A DNA stretch of 44,712 nucleotides. Origin: SIG575 sp045542485. GTDB taxonomy: Bacteria > Bacillota > Clostridia > Oscillospirales > Acutalibacteraceae. The stretch covers positions 1 to 44,712 of the forward strand of contig JAZQLC010000040.1 of NCBI GenBank assembly GCA_045542485.1. Reading direction: 5' to 3'. Positions 1-8,988 of this stretch are shown here, one piece after another (position 1 is the first letter of the stretch; each line of letters opens with the position of its first letter). The notes under the pieces are model-generated. The model was given only the letters and a program-made list of their open reading frames with translations. It ran no database searches and was not told where the DNA came from. A program made the translations under genes and the position numbers.

Positions 1-1068
1 GTATTCCTGAACTCTCTTGGGGATATTACCCATAGGAGCAAACTCAGGAGCATCCGGGTCAATAAAGCATTTGAAGGGTTCACATTCAAGAGCCATTTTT
101 TCAAGCTCGGCGTATGAATATTCTTTGCCTTCGCGAATCCATTGACGACGGCTTTCCTGAATAAGCCAAAGACCGATGATATTTTTAAGGAAGCCTGTTG
201 AAAAATCATATCCGCCTTCGTTTGTTACATTGATTTCATATGTTGTATCGTTAACAACGGGTTTTTCAAGCTCTGTGCCGAAAAGTGACCAGGTTCCGCT
301 GCTGATGAATGCAAACTCACCCTCGGGACAAGGCACAGCGCTGATTGCAGACTGAGTGTCGTGCTCACATACTGCAATTACGGGCACAGATGGTACACCG
401 CACTCTTCGCAGATTTCAGGTCTGAGGAAGCCGACTTTTGTACCGCTCTTTACGATAGGTGCAAAAATATCTTTTCTGATTCCCAGCTTATCGAGAAGCT
501 CTTCTGACCAGGAATTTGTCTCGATGTCTATCATCTGTGATGTTGTGGCGATTGAATATTCTGTATTCTTCTCACCTGTAAGCATATAAGCAAAAAGGTC
601 AGGCATAAAGAGCATTTTATCTGTTCTTTCTAGCATATGAGGACGCTCTTTTTTCAGCGAAAGAAGCTGGAATACTGTGTTCAGCTCCATAAACTGAATG
701 CCTGTAATATTATACATTTCTCTCTTTGAAATATATTTTTCCGCTTCCTCAATCATACCGACAGTTCTTGCGTCGCGGTAATGAATTGGATTTTCAAGCA
801 GACATCCGAATTCGTCAATAAGACCGAAGTCAACACCCCAGGTGTCAATGCCGATACTGTCAAAGCCACCTGCCTGTTTTGCTTTTATAATACCCTGTTT
901 GATTTCATGGAAAAGTCTGAGAACATCCCAGTAAGTTGTTCCCCCCACACTGACGGGGTCATTTGAAAAACGGTGAACCTCTTCCAGCTCAATTTTTCCG
1001 TTTTCAAATTTTCCTATGATTGCTCTGCCGCTTGAAGCACCGAAATCAAAAGCAAGAATTCTTTTCAA
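1..1068 (-). CDS. rhaB: Rhamnulokinase-like FGGY sugar kinase (3' end outside window)
   Basis: ATP-dependent kinase of the FGGY family, probably phosphorylating L-rhamnulose or L-fuculose in deoxy-sugar catabolism in the cytoplasm. The visible 356 residues begin LKRILAFDFGASSGRAIIG, the N-terminal phosphate-binding motif typical of RhaB. They also contain GIDTWGVDFGLID, YRDART, GIQFMELNT, CEHDTQSA and FISSGTWSL, all characteristic of rhamnulokinases. The C-terminal quarter is missing at the window edge. The start is a TTG at 1068 preceded by AGGAGTGA. It lies 18 bp after the fucU-like gene, so the two are probably co-transcribed. The neighbour is a fucose-type mutarotase, so the true substrate may be L-fuculose. 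Family membership is clear; the sugar is inferred. Confidence 0.82.
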   Translation of the reverse strand, partial: MKRILAFDFGASSGRAIIGKFENGKIELEEVHRFSNDPVSVGGTTYWDVLRLFHEIKQGIIKAKQAGGFDSIGIDTWGVDFGLIDEFGCLLENPIHYRDARTVGMIEEAEKYISKREMYNITGIQFMELNTVFQLLSLKKERPHMLERTDKMLFMPDLFAYMLTGEKNTEYSIATTSQMIDIETNSWSEELLDKLGIRKDIFAPIVKSGTKVGFLRPEICEECGVPSVPVIAVCEHDTQSAISAVPCPEGEFAFISSGTWSLFGTELEKPVVNDTTYEINVTNEGGYDFSTGFLKNIIGLWLIQESRRQWIREGKEYSYAELEKMALECEPFKCFIDPDAPEFAPMGNIPKRVQEY

Positions 1069-1086
1069 AATATATCACTCCTACGA

Positions 1087-1512
1087 TTATTCGATAACTA
1101 CGCCTTTTTTGATGATAACGTTTGCGTAAATTGCAGTTTCTCCTGTTGAAACGATTGCGTAAGCTTTCTTTGCTCTGTCATAGAAATCAAAGCGTTCAAC
1201 AAGCTCAAATTCCTTGTCGCCCTCGTTCTTCTCAACAATTGCCTTGTATTCTGCCCAGATGGGAGGACGGTTTTCGCTGTCGCCGTTATCCATAAGTGCA
1301 ACGGGAGCGTCAACATAAGTGTCGAGAGGGAAAAGTTTGAGAATCGCATCGAGAACATCAGGAACTGAATGACCGTCAAGACGGACAAGCCTCTGTGCAC
1401 ATGAAGCAGCAGGGAAGTTTCCGTCACCGATTACAAGCTCGTCACCGTGACCCATTTCCATAAGAATTTTGAGAAGCTCGGGAGATAAGATTGAAGGAAT
1501 GTTTTTAAGCAT
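1087..1512 (-). CDS. fucU: FucU/RbsD-family sugar mutarotase
   Basis: Catalyses anomer interconversion of a pyranose sugar, by family L-fucose, feeding isomerase and kinase steps. The 141-residue protein has the full family length. It opens MLKNIPSILSPELLKILMEMGHGDELVIGDGNFPA, in which the H and D of the GHGDE segment belong to the conserved active-site region of FucU/RbsD. It sits between the ABC exporter gene (27 bp gap) and the FGGY kinase (18 bp gap) on the same strand. RhaM-type L-rhamnose mutarotases are a different family, so this gene points to fucose even though its partner kinase looks like RhaB. Confidence 0.85.
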   Translation of the reverse strand: MLKNIPSILSPELLKILMEMGHGDELVIGDGNFPAASCAQRLVRLDGHSVPDVLDAILKLFPLDTYVDAPVALMDNGDSENRPPIWAEYKAIVEKNEGDKEFELVERFDFYDRAKKAYAIVSTGETAIYANVIIKKGVVIE

Positions 1513-1539
1513 AATATTTATCCTTTCTTTATAAAAAAT

Positions 1540-3315
1540 TTATTTTATACTTTCACTTTTGTCACCGTACATACTGTACATATTACTGTAAATTCCGCCT
1601 TTTGCAATAAGTTCACTGTGTGAACCCTGCTCGGCAATACCGGCTTCAGTAAGAACGATAATTTCGTCTGCATTTTTGATGGTTGTAAGTCTGTGGGCAA
1701 TTGTCAGAGTTGTTCTGCCCTTAGCCAACCTTTCAAGAGACTCCTGAACGAGCCTTTCGCTTTCATTATCGAGAGCTGATGTTGCCTCATCAAGAAGAAG
1801 AATCGGAGGATTTTTCAGGAAAACTCTCGCGATTGAAATTCTCTGTTTCTGTCCGCCTGAAAGTTTTACGCCTCTTTCGCCGATATATGTATCAAATCCG
1901 TCAGGCAGAACAGAAATAAAGTCATATGCTCCCGCCTGTTTTGTGGCTTCAATTATTTCTTCCTCTGTTGCGTCGGGTTTACCGTAAATCAGATTGTCAC
2001 GGATAGTTCCGCTGAAAAGATAAACATCCTGCGCCACAACACCGATATTTGAGCGAAGAGAATGAAGTGTTATATCCTTTATGTTTTTACCGTCAACGAG
2101 AATTTCACCGCTTTCAGCTTCATAGAAACGGGGAATCAGATTGCAGAGAGTTGTCTTACCGCCGCCACTGGGACCGACAAGTGCAAGATTTTCGCCCTTT
2201 TTCAGATGAAGATTAAGGTTACTGAGAATCTGCTTTTCACCCTTGACATAACTGAAAGATACGTTTCTGAATTCAATTTCACCCTCAACATTTTCAATGT
2301 CGATTGCGTTTTCGCTGTCTGTAATTTCCGGGACCTCGTCCATAATTTCAGTAAATCTTTCAACACCCGTAACACCGCGGCTGAACTGCTCACTGAAATC
2401 GACAATGCTTCTGACTGAATTGAGAAGAGTTGAAACAAGAAGCAGACTTGCAGCAAAATCACCTGCTGCAATTTTCCCTTCTTTCATCAGCCACGCACCC
2501 ATAGCGATAACAGCAATATACATCGTGCCGTTGATAAGACCTACCGTAGCGTGGAAAGAAGCCATATATTTGTAGCCTCTTATCTTAACTTTTATATATT
2601 CTTCGCAGCCTTCGAGGAATTTTTTCTTTTCTGTTCTTTCGTTTGTAAATGAACGGACAACTTTTACGCCAAGAAGACTGTCTTCCAGACGGGCATTGAT
2701 TTCACCTATCTGATGTCTGTTTTCTTTAAAAGTATCTCGCATCTTTGTTCTTGTTTTCTTTGTAAGAAGTACCATAAAGGGGAATAAAACAAAAACAGCA
2801 ACTGCAAAACGGATATCCATTGTTGCAAAAATATAAAAACTTGCGAGGAATTTGACAACTGTCATCAGAATCATTTCGGGGAAATGATGAGCCCACTCTG
2901 CAACATCAAAAAGGTCTGATGTCATTCTCGACATAAGCTGACCGACTTTTGTGTTATCAAAATATGAAAACGAAAGAGTCTGAAGATGGTCAAACATATC
3001 CTCTCTCATAGCGTTTTCAATTTTCGTTCCCATTTTGTGACCAAAGAAAGCCTGACAATAACTTGCAACACTTTCAATTGCCTTTATGCCTACATAGACA
3101 AGGCAGATTGTAACAAGAAACTCGTAAGTTATTGCTGCACCCTCATTGGTGATTCTTTTTACAATCAACGGCAGAATAATTTCACTGACTGCTGCGATGA
3201 TTGCACAAAGAAGAACACAAAGCTCTGTTTTTATATGCTTTTTCAGATAGGGGAAAAATCTTTTTATCAGAGAAAAATTCTGTATCAGCGTTCTTTCATT
3301 TTTTTCATTTTTCAT
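1540..3315 (-). CDS. ABC exporter, fused membrane and ATPase half-transporter
   Basis: A 591-residue ATP-driven exporter half-transporter of the MsbA/LmrA-like type. The N-terminal half (about residues 20-310) is a six-helix type I exporter domain with a YFDNTKVGQLMSRMTSD coupling segment. The C-terminal half carries Walker A GPSGGGKTT near residue 385, a Q-loop (VVAQDVYLF), the signature LSGGQKQR, Walker B ILLLDEATSALD and the switch histidine in TIAHRLTT. It is complete and should form a homodimer, since no second half-transporter is adjacent. Substrate is not evident. It lies 43 bp downstream of argH and 27 bp upstream of fucU on the same strand, but neither neighbour explains its cargo. 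Confidence 0.88.
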   Translation of the reverse strand: MKNEKNERTLIQNFSLIKRFFPYLKKHIKTELCVLLCAIIAAVSEIILPLIVKRITNEGAAITYEFLVTICLVYVGIKAIESVASYCQAFFGHKMGTKIENAMREDMFDHLQTLSFSYFDNTKVGQLMSRMTSDLFDVAEWAHHFPEMILMTVVKFLASFYIFATMDIRFAVAVFVLFPFMVLLTKKTRTKMRDTFKENRHQIGEINARLEDSLLGVKVVRSFTNERTEKKKFLEGCEEYIKVKIRGYKYMASFHATVGLINGTMYIAVIAMGAWLMKEGKIAAGDFAASLLLVSTLLNSVRSIVDFSEQFSRGVTGVERFTEIMDEVPEITDSENAIDIENVEGEIEFRNVSFSYVKGEKQILSNLNLHLKKGENLALVGPSGGGKTTLCNLIPRFYEAESGEILVDGKNIKDITLHSLRSNIGVVAQDVYLFSGTIRDNLIYGKPDATEEEIIEATKQAGAYDFISVLPDGFDTYIGERGVKLSGGQKQRISIARVFLKNPPILLLDEATSALDNESERLVQESLERLAKGRTTLTIAHRLTTIKNADEIIVLTEAGIAEQGSHSELIAKGGIYSNMYSMYGDKSESIK

Positions 3316-3358
3316 GGGATATCCCCTCCTTCACAAGAAAAATTTTATGTTTAATCTT

Positions 3359-4729
3359 TTACTTTATTTTTTCTGCAAGTTTTTTTGCCTGATTTTTTAC
3401 ATTTTCAGGACAAGGACTGCCGAGAGGAGTTCTCATTGAAACACATCTTTCAAGAGAAATTGCCTCATATACGCCCTCATCAAACAACTCACAGACATTT
3501 TTGTAATCCTCAATCGGAAGCACATCAAGTGTTGTTCCTTTTTCTATGCAGAGAGCAACAAGCTCACCTGTTGCTTTGTAAGCATCACGGAAAGGAAGAC
3601 CCTTTGAAACAAGGAAATCTGCACAGTCAGTAGCGTTGATAAATCCGCCGAGAGCAGCTTTCTTCATATTCTGAGGAAGAACTGTCATTGTCTCAATCAT
3701 AGGAATAAATGCTGTAAGACAAAGCTTCACCGTGTCTACTGCATCGAAGATAGCATCTTTGTCTTCCTGCATATCTTTGTTATATGCAAGGGGTAAACCT
3801 TTCATAAATGCCAGAAGTGTCATAAGGTCACCGTAAACTCTGCCTGCCTTACCGCGGACAAGCTCTGCAATATCGGGATTTTTCTTCTGAGGCATAATGC
3901 TTGAACCTGTTGAGAAAGCATCATCAAGCTCAATGAATTTGAATTCCCATGAGCACCACATAATGATTTCTTCACTGAAACGAGAAAGGTGCATCATAAG
4001 AATTGAAATTGCACTTGCAAGTTCAATGCAGAAATCTCTGTCTGAAACGCCGTCAAGAGAATTCTGTGTCGCACCTGAAAAACCGAGAAGCTCTGCAGTT
4101 CTCTCACGATTGAGAGGATATGTTGTACCTGCAAGAGCGCCGCTGCCGAGAGGACAATAGTCCATTCTCTTGTATGCATCCTCAAGTCTACCGATATCGC
4201 GAAGGAACATTTCTCCGTAAGCGAGAAGATGATGGCCGAATGTGATTGGCTGAGCTCTCTGAAGATGAGTATAACCGGGCATTACAACCTCTGCATATTT
4301 TTCTGCCTGAGAAGCGATAACTCTTTCAAGGTCCTTCACCTGAGAAATAAGTGCAGTACACTCTTTTTTCAGATAAAGTCTGATATCAAGTGCAACCTGG
4401 TCGTTACGGCTTCTTGCAGTGTGAAGTCTTTTACCTGCCTGACCGATTCTTCTTGTCAGTTCTCCTTCGATGAATGTATGTATATCCTCAGCATCAGGAT
4501 CAATGGGAAGAGTGCCGTCAATAATTTCTTCCTTGATTTTGTTAAGTTCGCTGACAATTGCCTCCTTATCTTCAACGGAAATAATTCCCTGTTCTGAAAG
4601 CATTGTTGCGTGTGCAATTGATCCGTCAATATCTTCCCTGAACATTCTTGAATCAAAGGAAATTGAGGAGTTAAAGTCATTAGTTTTCTTGTCTGCTTCT
4701 TTGGAGAAGCGTCCTGCCCAAAGTTTCAT
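3359..4729 (-). CDS. argH: Argininosuccinate lyase
   Basis: Cleaves argininosuccinate to arginine and fumarate, the last step of arginine synthesis; a cytoplasmic tetramer of the fumarase/aspartase superfamily. The superfamily signature GSSIMPQKKNPD is intact, as are the TARSRNDQVA and HLQRAQP segments that form the active site. The start is taken at the ATG giving MKLWAGRFS, 456 residues. Its SD, GGAGG, is at about 4736-4741. An in-frame TTG 15 bp upstream contains that SD and is unlikely to be the start. It follows argG on the same strand but is separated from it by a strong terminator-like hairpin. Confidence 0.95.
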   Translation of the reverse strand: MKLWAGRFSKEADKKTNDFNSSISFDSRMFREDIDGSIAHATMLSEQGIISVEDKEAIVSELNKIKEEIIDGTLPIDPDAEDIHTFIEGELTRRIGQAGKRLHTARSRNDQVALDIRLYLKKECTALISQVKDLERVIASQAEKYAEVVMPGYTHLQRAQPITFGHHLLAYGEMFLRDIGRLEDAYKRMDYCPLGSGALAGTTYPLNRERTAELLGFSGATQNSLDGVSDRDFCIELASAISILMMHLSRFSEEIIMWCSWEFKFIELDDAFSTGSSIMPQKKNPDIAELVRGKAGRVYGDLMTLLAFMKGLPLAYNKDMQEDKDAIFDAVDTVKLCLTAFIPMIETMTVLPQNMKKAALGGFINATDCADFLVSKGLPFRDAYKATGELVALCIEKGTTLDVLPIEDYKNVCELFDEGVYEAISLERCVSMRTPLGSPCPENVKNQAKKLAEKIK

Positions 4730-4742
4730 ATCTGTTTCCTCC

Positions 4743-4777
4743 AAAAAAATTAAAGGGTGAAAAATACTTCACCCTTA
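4743..4777 (-). terminator. Hairpin terminator between argG and argH
   Basis: Read on the minus strand, AAGGGTGAA (complement of 4768-4776) pairs with TTCACCCTT (complement of 4753-4761) across a six-base loop, and a run of seven T follows directly. It ends argG transcripts immediately upstream of the argH ribosome site and could act as a partial terminator setting the argG:argH ratio. Confidence 0.8.
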
Positions 4778-4827
4778 ATTTTAAAAGTTTTTATTATAAA
4801 TGTCAAGCAAATACTTCTTTTATTACA

Positions 4828-6060
4828 TTATTTATTTGCTTCTCTTTCCTGGTCAAGGATAGCTTTAACCTTGATGGGAAGACCGAAGAGGTTAATGAAT
4901 CCTGCTGAATCGTTCTGGTCATAAACTTCATCCTCATCAAATGTTGCAAAAGCTTCACTGTAAAGTGAGTAGGGAGAAGTTGTACCTGCGTTGATGATGT
5001 TGCCCTTGTAAAGTTTGAGCTTTACTTCACCGGTAACAGTTTCCTGTGTTTTATCAACGAAAGCAGAGATAGCTTCACGAAGAGGTGTGAACCATTTGCC
5101 GAAGTAAACAAGATCAGCAAACTGCTGTGAAACAAGAGCTTTATAATGCTGAGTATCTCTGTCAAGGCAAAGAGTTTCAAGAACCTGATGAGCTCTGTAA
5201 AGGATTGTTCCGCCGGGAGTTTCATAAACGCCTCTTGATTTCATACCAACAAGACGGTTTTCAACCATATCGATGAGACCGATACCGTTTCTGCCACCGA
5301 TTTCATTAAGTTTGCAAACAAGATCAACGGGCTCCATCTTTTCACCGTTGAGAGCAACTGCTTCACCCTTTTCAAATGTAAGTGTTACATATTCGGGCTT
5401 ATCAGGAGCCTGTTCGGGAGAAACACCGAGTTCAAGGAAACCGGGTTTGTCATACTGAGGCTCGTTTGCAGGATCTTCAAGATCGAGGCCTTCGTGTGAA
5501 AGATGCCAGAGGTTTTTATCCTTTGAATAGTTTGTTTCTCTGTTGATTTTAAGAGGGATACCCATTTTTTCTGCATATTCAATCTCGTCTTCGCGTGATT
5601 TAAATTCCCATGTTCTCCAGGGAGCGATGATTTCCATCTCAGGAGCAAAAGCTTTGATTGCAAGTTCAAAACGAACCTGGTCATTACCTTTACCTGTACA
5701 GCCGTGGCAGATTGCGTCAGCACCTTCTGCTTTAGCGATTTCTACGATTCTCTTTGCAATAATGGGACGTGCAAAAGCTGTACCGAGAAGGTATTCGCCC
5801 TCATAGATTGCACCTGCTTTGATTGTGGGGTAGATGTACTCTTCAACAAAAACTTTTTTAAGGTCTTCAATATAAAGCTTTGATGCACCTGTCTTTATTG
5901 CTTTTTCTTCGAGACCGTCAAGCTCTGTACCCTGACCTACGTCACCTGATACCGCAACAACCTCACAGTTGTTATAATTTTCTTTCAGCCACGGAATGAT
6001 AATTGATGTATCAAGACCGCCTGAGTAAGCAAGAACAACTTTTTTAATTTCTTTTTTCAT
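4828..6060 (-). CDS. argG: Argininosuccinate synthase
   Basis: Joins citrulline and aspartate with ATP to make argininosuccinate, the penultimate step of arginine synthesis. The 410-residue length is normal. The N-terminal PP-loop motif AYSGGLDTS is present, followed by GDVGQG, the CHGCTGKGNDQVRFE segment and the ETPGGTILYRAH region. The start ATG has GAGGAAAACAGAG upstream. It is the first gene of the leftward set and has its own near-consensus promoter with a palindrome in the spacer. The enzyme works directly with ArgH encoded downstream. Confidence 0.96.
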   Translation of the reverse strand: MKKEIKKVVLAYSGGLDTSIIIPWLKENYNNCEVVAVSGDVGQGTELDGLEEKAIKTGASKLYIEDLKKVFVEEYIYPTIKAGAIYEGEYLLGTAFARPIIAKRIVEIAKAEGADAICHGCTGKGNDQVRFELAIKAFAPEMEIIAPWRTWEFKSREDEIEYAEKMGIPLKINRETNYSKDKNLWHLSHEGLDLEDPANEPQYDKPGFLELGVSPEQAPDKPEYVTLTFEKGEAVALNGEKMEPVDLVCKLNEIGGRNGIGLIDMVENRLVGMKSRGVYETPGGTILYRAHQVLETLCLDRDTQHYKALVSQQFADLVYFGKWFTPLREAISAFVDKTQETVTGEVKLKLYKGNIINAGTTSPYSLYSEAFATFDEDEVYDQNDSAGFINLFGLPIKVKAILDQEREANK

Positions 6061-6115
6061 CTCTGTTTTCCTCCAAATTTATATTTTTTTCCGTTTATTT
6101 CGCTTGATATACACT

Positions 6116-6143
6116 ATTATACACTTTTTATGCATAAAATCAA
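6116..6143 (-). promoter_or_regulatory. argG promoter with internal palindrome
   Basis: On the minus strand a -35 TTGATT (6138-6143) and a -10 TATAAT (6116-6121) are separated by exactly 16 bp. The perfect 14-bp palindrome TTTTATGCATAAAA occupies 6126-6139, within the spacer and touching the -35 box. That is where a repressor such as ArgR could act. It is not a clean match to the ARG-box consensus, so the regulator is inference. Confidence 0.7.
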
Positions 6144-6178
6144 GGGAAAATTCATAAATATACAAAATTTATACATAT

Positions 6179-6207
6179 TTGACATTTACGAGAAAAAATA
6201 ATAAAAT
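6179..6207 (+). promoter_or_regulatory. Promoter of the VanY-mnmG-rsmG set
   Basis: TTGACA (6179-6184), a 17-bp spacer and TAAAAT (6202-6207) form a near-consensus sigma-A promoter about 40 bp upstream of the VanY-like start. It diverges from the argG promoter; the two -35 boxes are about 35 bp apart in AT-rich DNA. Confidence 0.75.
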
Positions 6208-6249
6208 AATTGTACACTATTACAACATTTTTTTCAAGGGGGATTGCAG

Positions 6250-7080
6250 ATGAAAGGAAATAAAAATTTAAGACCTGTTCTTTTCTGGACACTTGTAGGC
6301 ATTATTGCAATCAGTGCTGTTCTCTTTGTAATATCTCTTTTTACAGACAGAATAACTCTCCCTGAAGAAATAAATACGGATAATACAATTTCAAAAACTA
6401 CTTACTGGACAAATGCCAAAGGTACTACTAAAAAGGATATTGTATACGACGAGGACCAGAGCATTTATAAAAGTTCATTCTTGGGTGAATACAAATCTTT
6501 CGGCATAAATCCCAAGGTAACAAGAATCAGTAAAAACGGCTGGAATCTTATTCTTCTCAACAAAGACAATATTCTTCCCGATAATTATGATTTTTCTCTT
6601 ACAAATATTGCAGGAAGCGACATAAAAATGGACGCTGACGCAGCTGAGTTCTTTAATAAGATGTATATAGAAGCGACAAAAGACGGAATTATTTTGACTC
6701 CCTTTTCGGGACACAGAACGGTTTCTTTCCAGAGAAAGCTTTTTGAAAACAAAGTTGAAGATATCATAAACGAGACAGGTAAAGAAGAAAAAGAAGCAGT
6801 AAATGAGGCTGCAAAATTCGTTAATATTCCTGCCTCCAGCGAACATAACGCAGGTTTATCAGTAGACATTATAAGCCGTGACAATTCTTTCGCAGAAACG
6901 GAAGAATATGAATGGCTCTGTAAAAATGCCCATAAATACGGTTTTATTCTCCGTTATCCCAAGGGCAAGGAAAAGGTAACGGGCGTTGAATTCAAGCCTT
7001 ATCACTGGCGTTTTGTGGGAATTAATGCAGCAAACGAAATGAAAAAATCAGGACAGTGTCTTGAAGAATACTTAAAATAA
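6250..7080 (+). CDS. Membrane-anchored VanY/DdcY-family D,D-carboxypeptidase
   Basis: Predicted zinc-dependent D-alanyl-D-alanine carboxypeptidase that trims stem peptides of peptidoglycan outside the cell. A single N-terminal membrane segment (about residues 9-31) anchors an extracellular domain. The peptidase M15B motifs are all present: SGHRT, SEHNAGLSVDI (zinc His and Asp) and KPYHWRFVG (catalytic region and third zinc ligand). I chose the ATG at 6250, six bases after AAGGGGGA; an in-frame TTG at 6244 is too close to that SD. It is 276 residues long and followed after 18 bp by mnmG. There is no vanA/vanX-like partner nearby, so this looks like cell-wall maintenance rather than resistance. 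Confidence 0.85.
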   Translation: MKGNKNLRPVLFWTLVGIIAISAVLFVISLFTDRITLPEEINTDNTISKTTYWTNAKGTTKKDIVYDEDQSIYKSSFLGEYKSFGINPKVTRISKNGWNLILLNKDNILPDNYDFSLTNIAGSDIKMDADAAEFFNKMYIEATKDGIILTPFSGHRTVSFQRKLFENKVEDIINETGKEEKEAVNEAAKFVNIPASSEHNAGLSVDIISRDNSFAETEEYEWLCKNAHKYGFILRYPKGKEKVTGVEFKPYHWRFVGINAANEMKKSGQCLEEYLK

Positions 7081-7098
7081 TTTTCAGAGGGATTTTCT

Positions 7099-8988
7099 AT
7101 GCAATATTTTGCAAAACATTATGATGTAGCAGTTATCGGAGCAGGTCATGCCGGTGTTGAGGCAGGACTTGCTTCTGCGCGTCTCGGATGCGATACCTGC
7201 GTTTTTACAATAAATCTTGACTGGGTAGGAAATCTGCCCTGCAATCCGTCTATCGGCGGCACATCAAAAGGACATCTTGTCCGTGAGATTGATGCTCTCG
7301 GTGGAGAAATGGGTATTGCAGCAGACCTTCATACCCTTCAGAACAGAATGCTCAATGTGGGAAAAGGACCTGCTGTACACAGTCTCAGAGCACAGATTGA
7401 CAGACGACTTTATTCACAGTATATGAAGCATACCCTGGAAAAACAAGAAAATCTCGAGCTGAGACAGTGTGAAATTACAGATTTGAAGAAAAATGATAAA
7501 GGTCTGTGGGAAATGACCACAAATCTTGAAGCAATATACACTGCAGAATGTGTAATCCTTGCAACAGGTACATTCCTTGGCGGTAAAATCTATGTTGGCG
7601 ACGTTTCTTTCTCAAGCGGACCTGACGGTATGTTCCCCGCAAACAAGCTCTCTGAGGCGCTTGTAAGCCTCGGTGTTGAAACAAGACGCTTCAAGACAGG
7701 TACTCCTTCCCGTGTAAACAGAAGAAGTGTAAATACTGAAATTCTTGAAATTCAGACAGGCGACGAAGAAACTACCCCATTCTCTTTTGATTATAATTCT
7801 AAAATAGAAAATACAGAACCTTGTTATGTAACTTATACAAATGAGGAAACAAAAAGGATAATTCTTGAAAATCTTCATCGTTCTCCTCTTTACGGAGGAA
7901 AAATCGACGGTGTAGGTCCGAGATATTGTCCCAGTATTGAAGACAAAATTGTAAGATTCGCGGAAAAAGAAAGACATCAGATTTTCATCGAGCCTTGCGG
8001 AAGCAACGAAAATACTGAAGAAATGTATCTTCAGGGACTTTCTTCATCTCTTCCCGAAGATGTTCAACTTGCATTTATCAGAACAATTCCCGGACTTGAA
8101 AATGCCCAGGTTATGAGAACTGCTTATGCTATTGAATATGACTGTGTTGACCCTCTCACTCTGAAAGCAACTCTTGAATTTGAAAAATTTGAAGGCCTTT
8201 ACGGTGCCGGTCAGTTCAACGGCTCAAGCGGTTATGAGGAAGCTGCTGCTCAGGGACTTGTGGCAGGTATCAACGCTGCAAGAAAAGTTCAGGGAAAAGA
8301 AGAGTTTGTTCTCGACAGAGCAAGTTCATATATCGGTACACTTATAGATGACCTTGTCACAAAAGGTTGCTCTGACCCTTACAGAATGATGACTTCCCGT
8401 TCTGAATACAGACTTATATTAAGGCAGGATAATGCTGACCTGCGTCTTACTGAAAAAGGCTACAAATTAGGTCTCATATCTCAGGAAAGATATGACAGAT
8501 TTCTTCATAAAAAAGAGCTTATCAAAGAAGAAGATAAACGCGTCAGAAGTGTGGTAATATCGCCATCTGAGAGACTTAACGAGGTACTTGTTTCACGTGA
8601 AACAGCACCGATAAAAACGGGCGTAAGACTTTCTGAGCTTATCAAAAGACCACAGCTTAATTACAAAATTTTAGAAGAATTTGACACCGAAAGACCTGAC
8701 CTGCCAAAAGAAATTTTTGAACAGGTTGAAATCGAGATTAAATACGAAGGATACATAAAAAGACAAAAGGCGCAGATTGACGAAATGCGTCGTCTTGAAA
8801 AGAAAAAAATAGATTTTATAGAAGATTACAAAGAAATTGTCGGACTTCGTCTTGAAGCTCTGGAAAAACTCAATAAAATCAGACCTGCAAATATCGGTCA
8901 GGCTTCAAGAATTTCAGGTGTCAGCCCTGCTGATATTTCCGTTCTTCTTATTTACTTATCTTCTCTCGGAAAGGAAAACAGACAATGA
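7099..8988 (+). CDS. mnmG: tRNA U34 carboxymethylaminomethyl modification enzyme MnmG (GidA)
   Basis: FAD-dependent enzyme that with MnmE installs the (carboxymethyl)aminomethyl group at wobble U34 of certain tRNAs. The 629-residue protein has the FAD-binding GAGHAGVEAGLASARLG motif near the N-terminus, CNPSIGGTSKGHLVREIDALGG, and the family block YRLILRQDNADLRLT. The C-terminal helical domain that contacts MnmE is complete. It overlaps rsmG by four bases (ATGA). No mnmE is adjacent, unlike the Bacillus order mnmE-mnmG-rsmG. A perfect parS site lies inside its coding sequence at 8589-8604. Confidence 0.97.
   Translation: MQYFAKHYDVAVIGAGHAGVEAGLASARLGCDTCVFTINLDWVGNLPCNPSIGGTSKGHLVREIDALGGEMGIAADLHTLQNRMLNVGKGPAVHSLRAQIDRRLYSQYMKHTLEKQENLELRQCEITDLKKNDKGLWEMTTNLEAIYTAECVILATGTFLGGKIYVGDVSFSSGPDGMFPANKLSEALVSLGVETRRFKTGTPSRVNRRSVNTEILEIQTGDEETTPFSFDYNSKIENTEPCYVTYTNEETKRIILENLHRSPLYGGKIDGVGPRYCPSIEDKIVRFAEKERHQIFIEPCGSNENTEEMYLQGLSSSLPEDVQLAFIRTIPGLENAQVMRTAYAIEYDCVDPLTLKATLEFEKFEGLYGAGQFNGSSGYEEAAAQGLVAGINAARKVQGKEEFVLDRASSYIGTLIDDLVTKGCSDPYRMMTSRSEYRLILRQDNADLRLTEKGYKLGLISQERYDRFLHKKELIKEEDKRVRSVVISPSERLNEVLVSRETAPIKTGVRLSELIKRPQLNYKILEEFDTERPDLPKEIFEQVEIEIKYEGYIKRQKAQIDEMRRLEKKKIDFIEDYKEIVGLRLEALEKLNKIRPANIGQASRISGVSPADISVLLIYLSSLGKENRQ
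8589..8604. promoter_or_regulatory. parS site 1 (inside mnmG)
   Basis: TGTTTCACGTGAAACA matches the 16-bp parS consensus with no mismatch. It is the loading site for ParB/Spo0J on the chromosome and lies in the coding region of mnmG, where it reads as Val-Ser-Arg-Glu-Thr. Confidence 0.95.

Noticed and set aside
894..966. Frameshift suspicion around the C-rich run in the FGGY kinase
   Set aside because: Translation through the run stays in frame and gives a normal kinase sequence (DPVSVGGTTYWDVLRLFHEI).
6250..7080. Vancomycin-resistance locus
   Set aside because: Only a VanY-like peptidase is present; no VanH/A/X or VanRS genes nearby.
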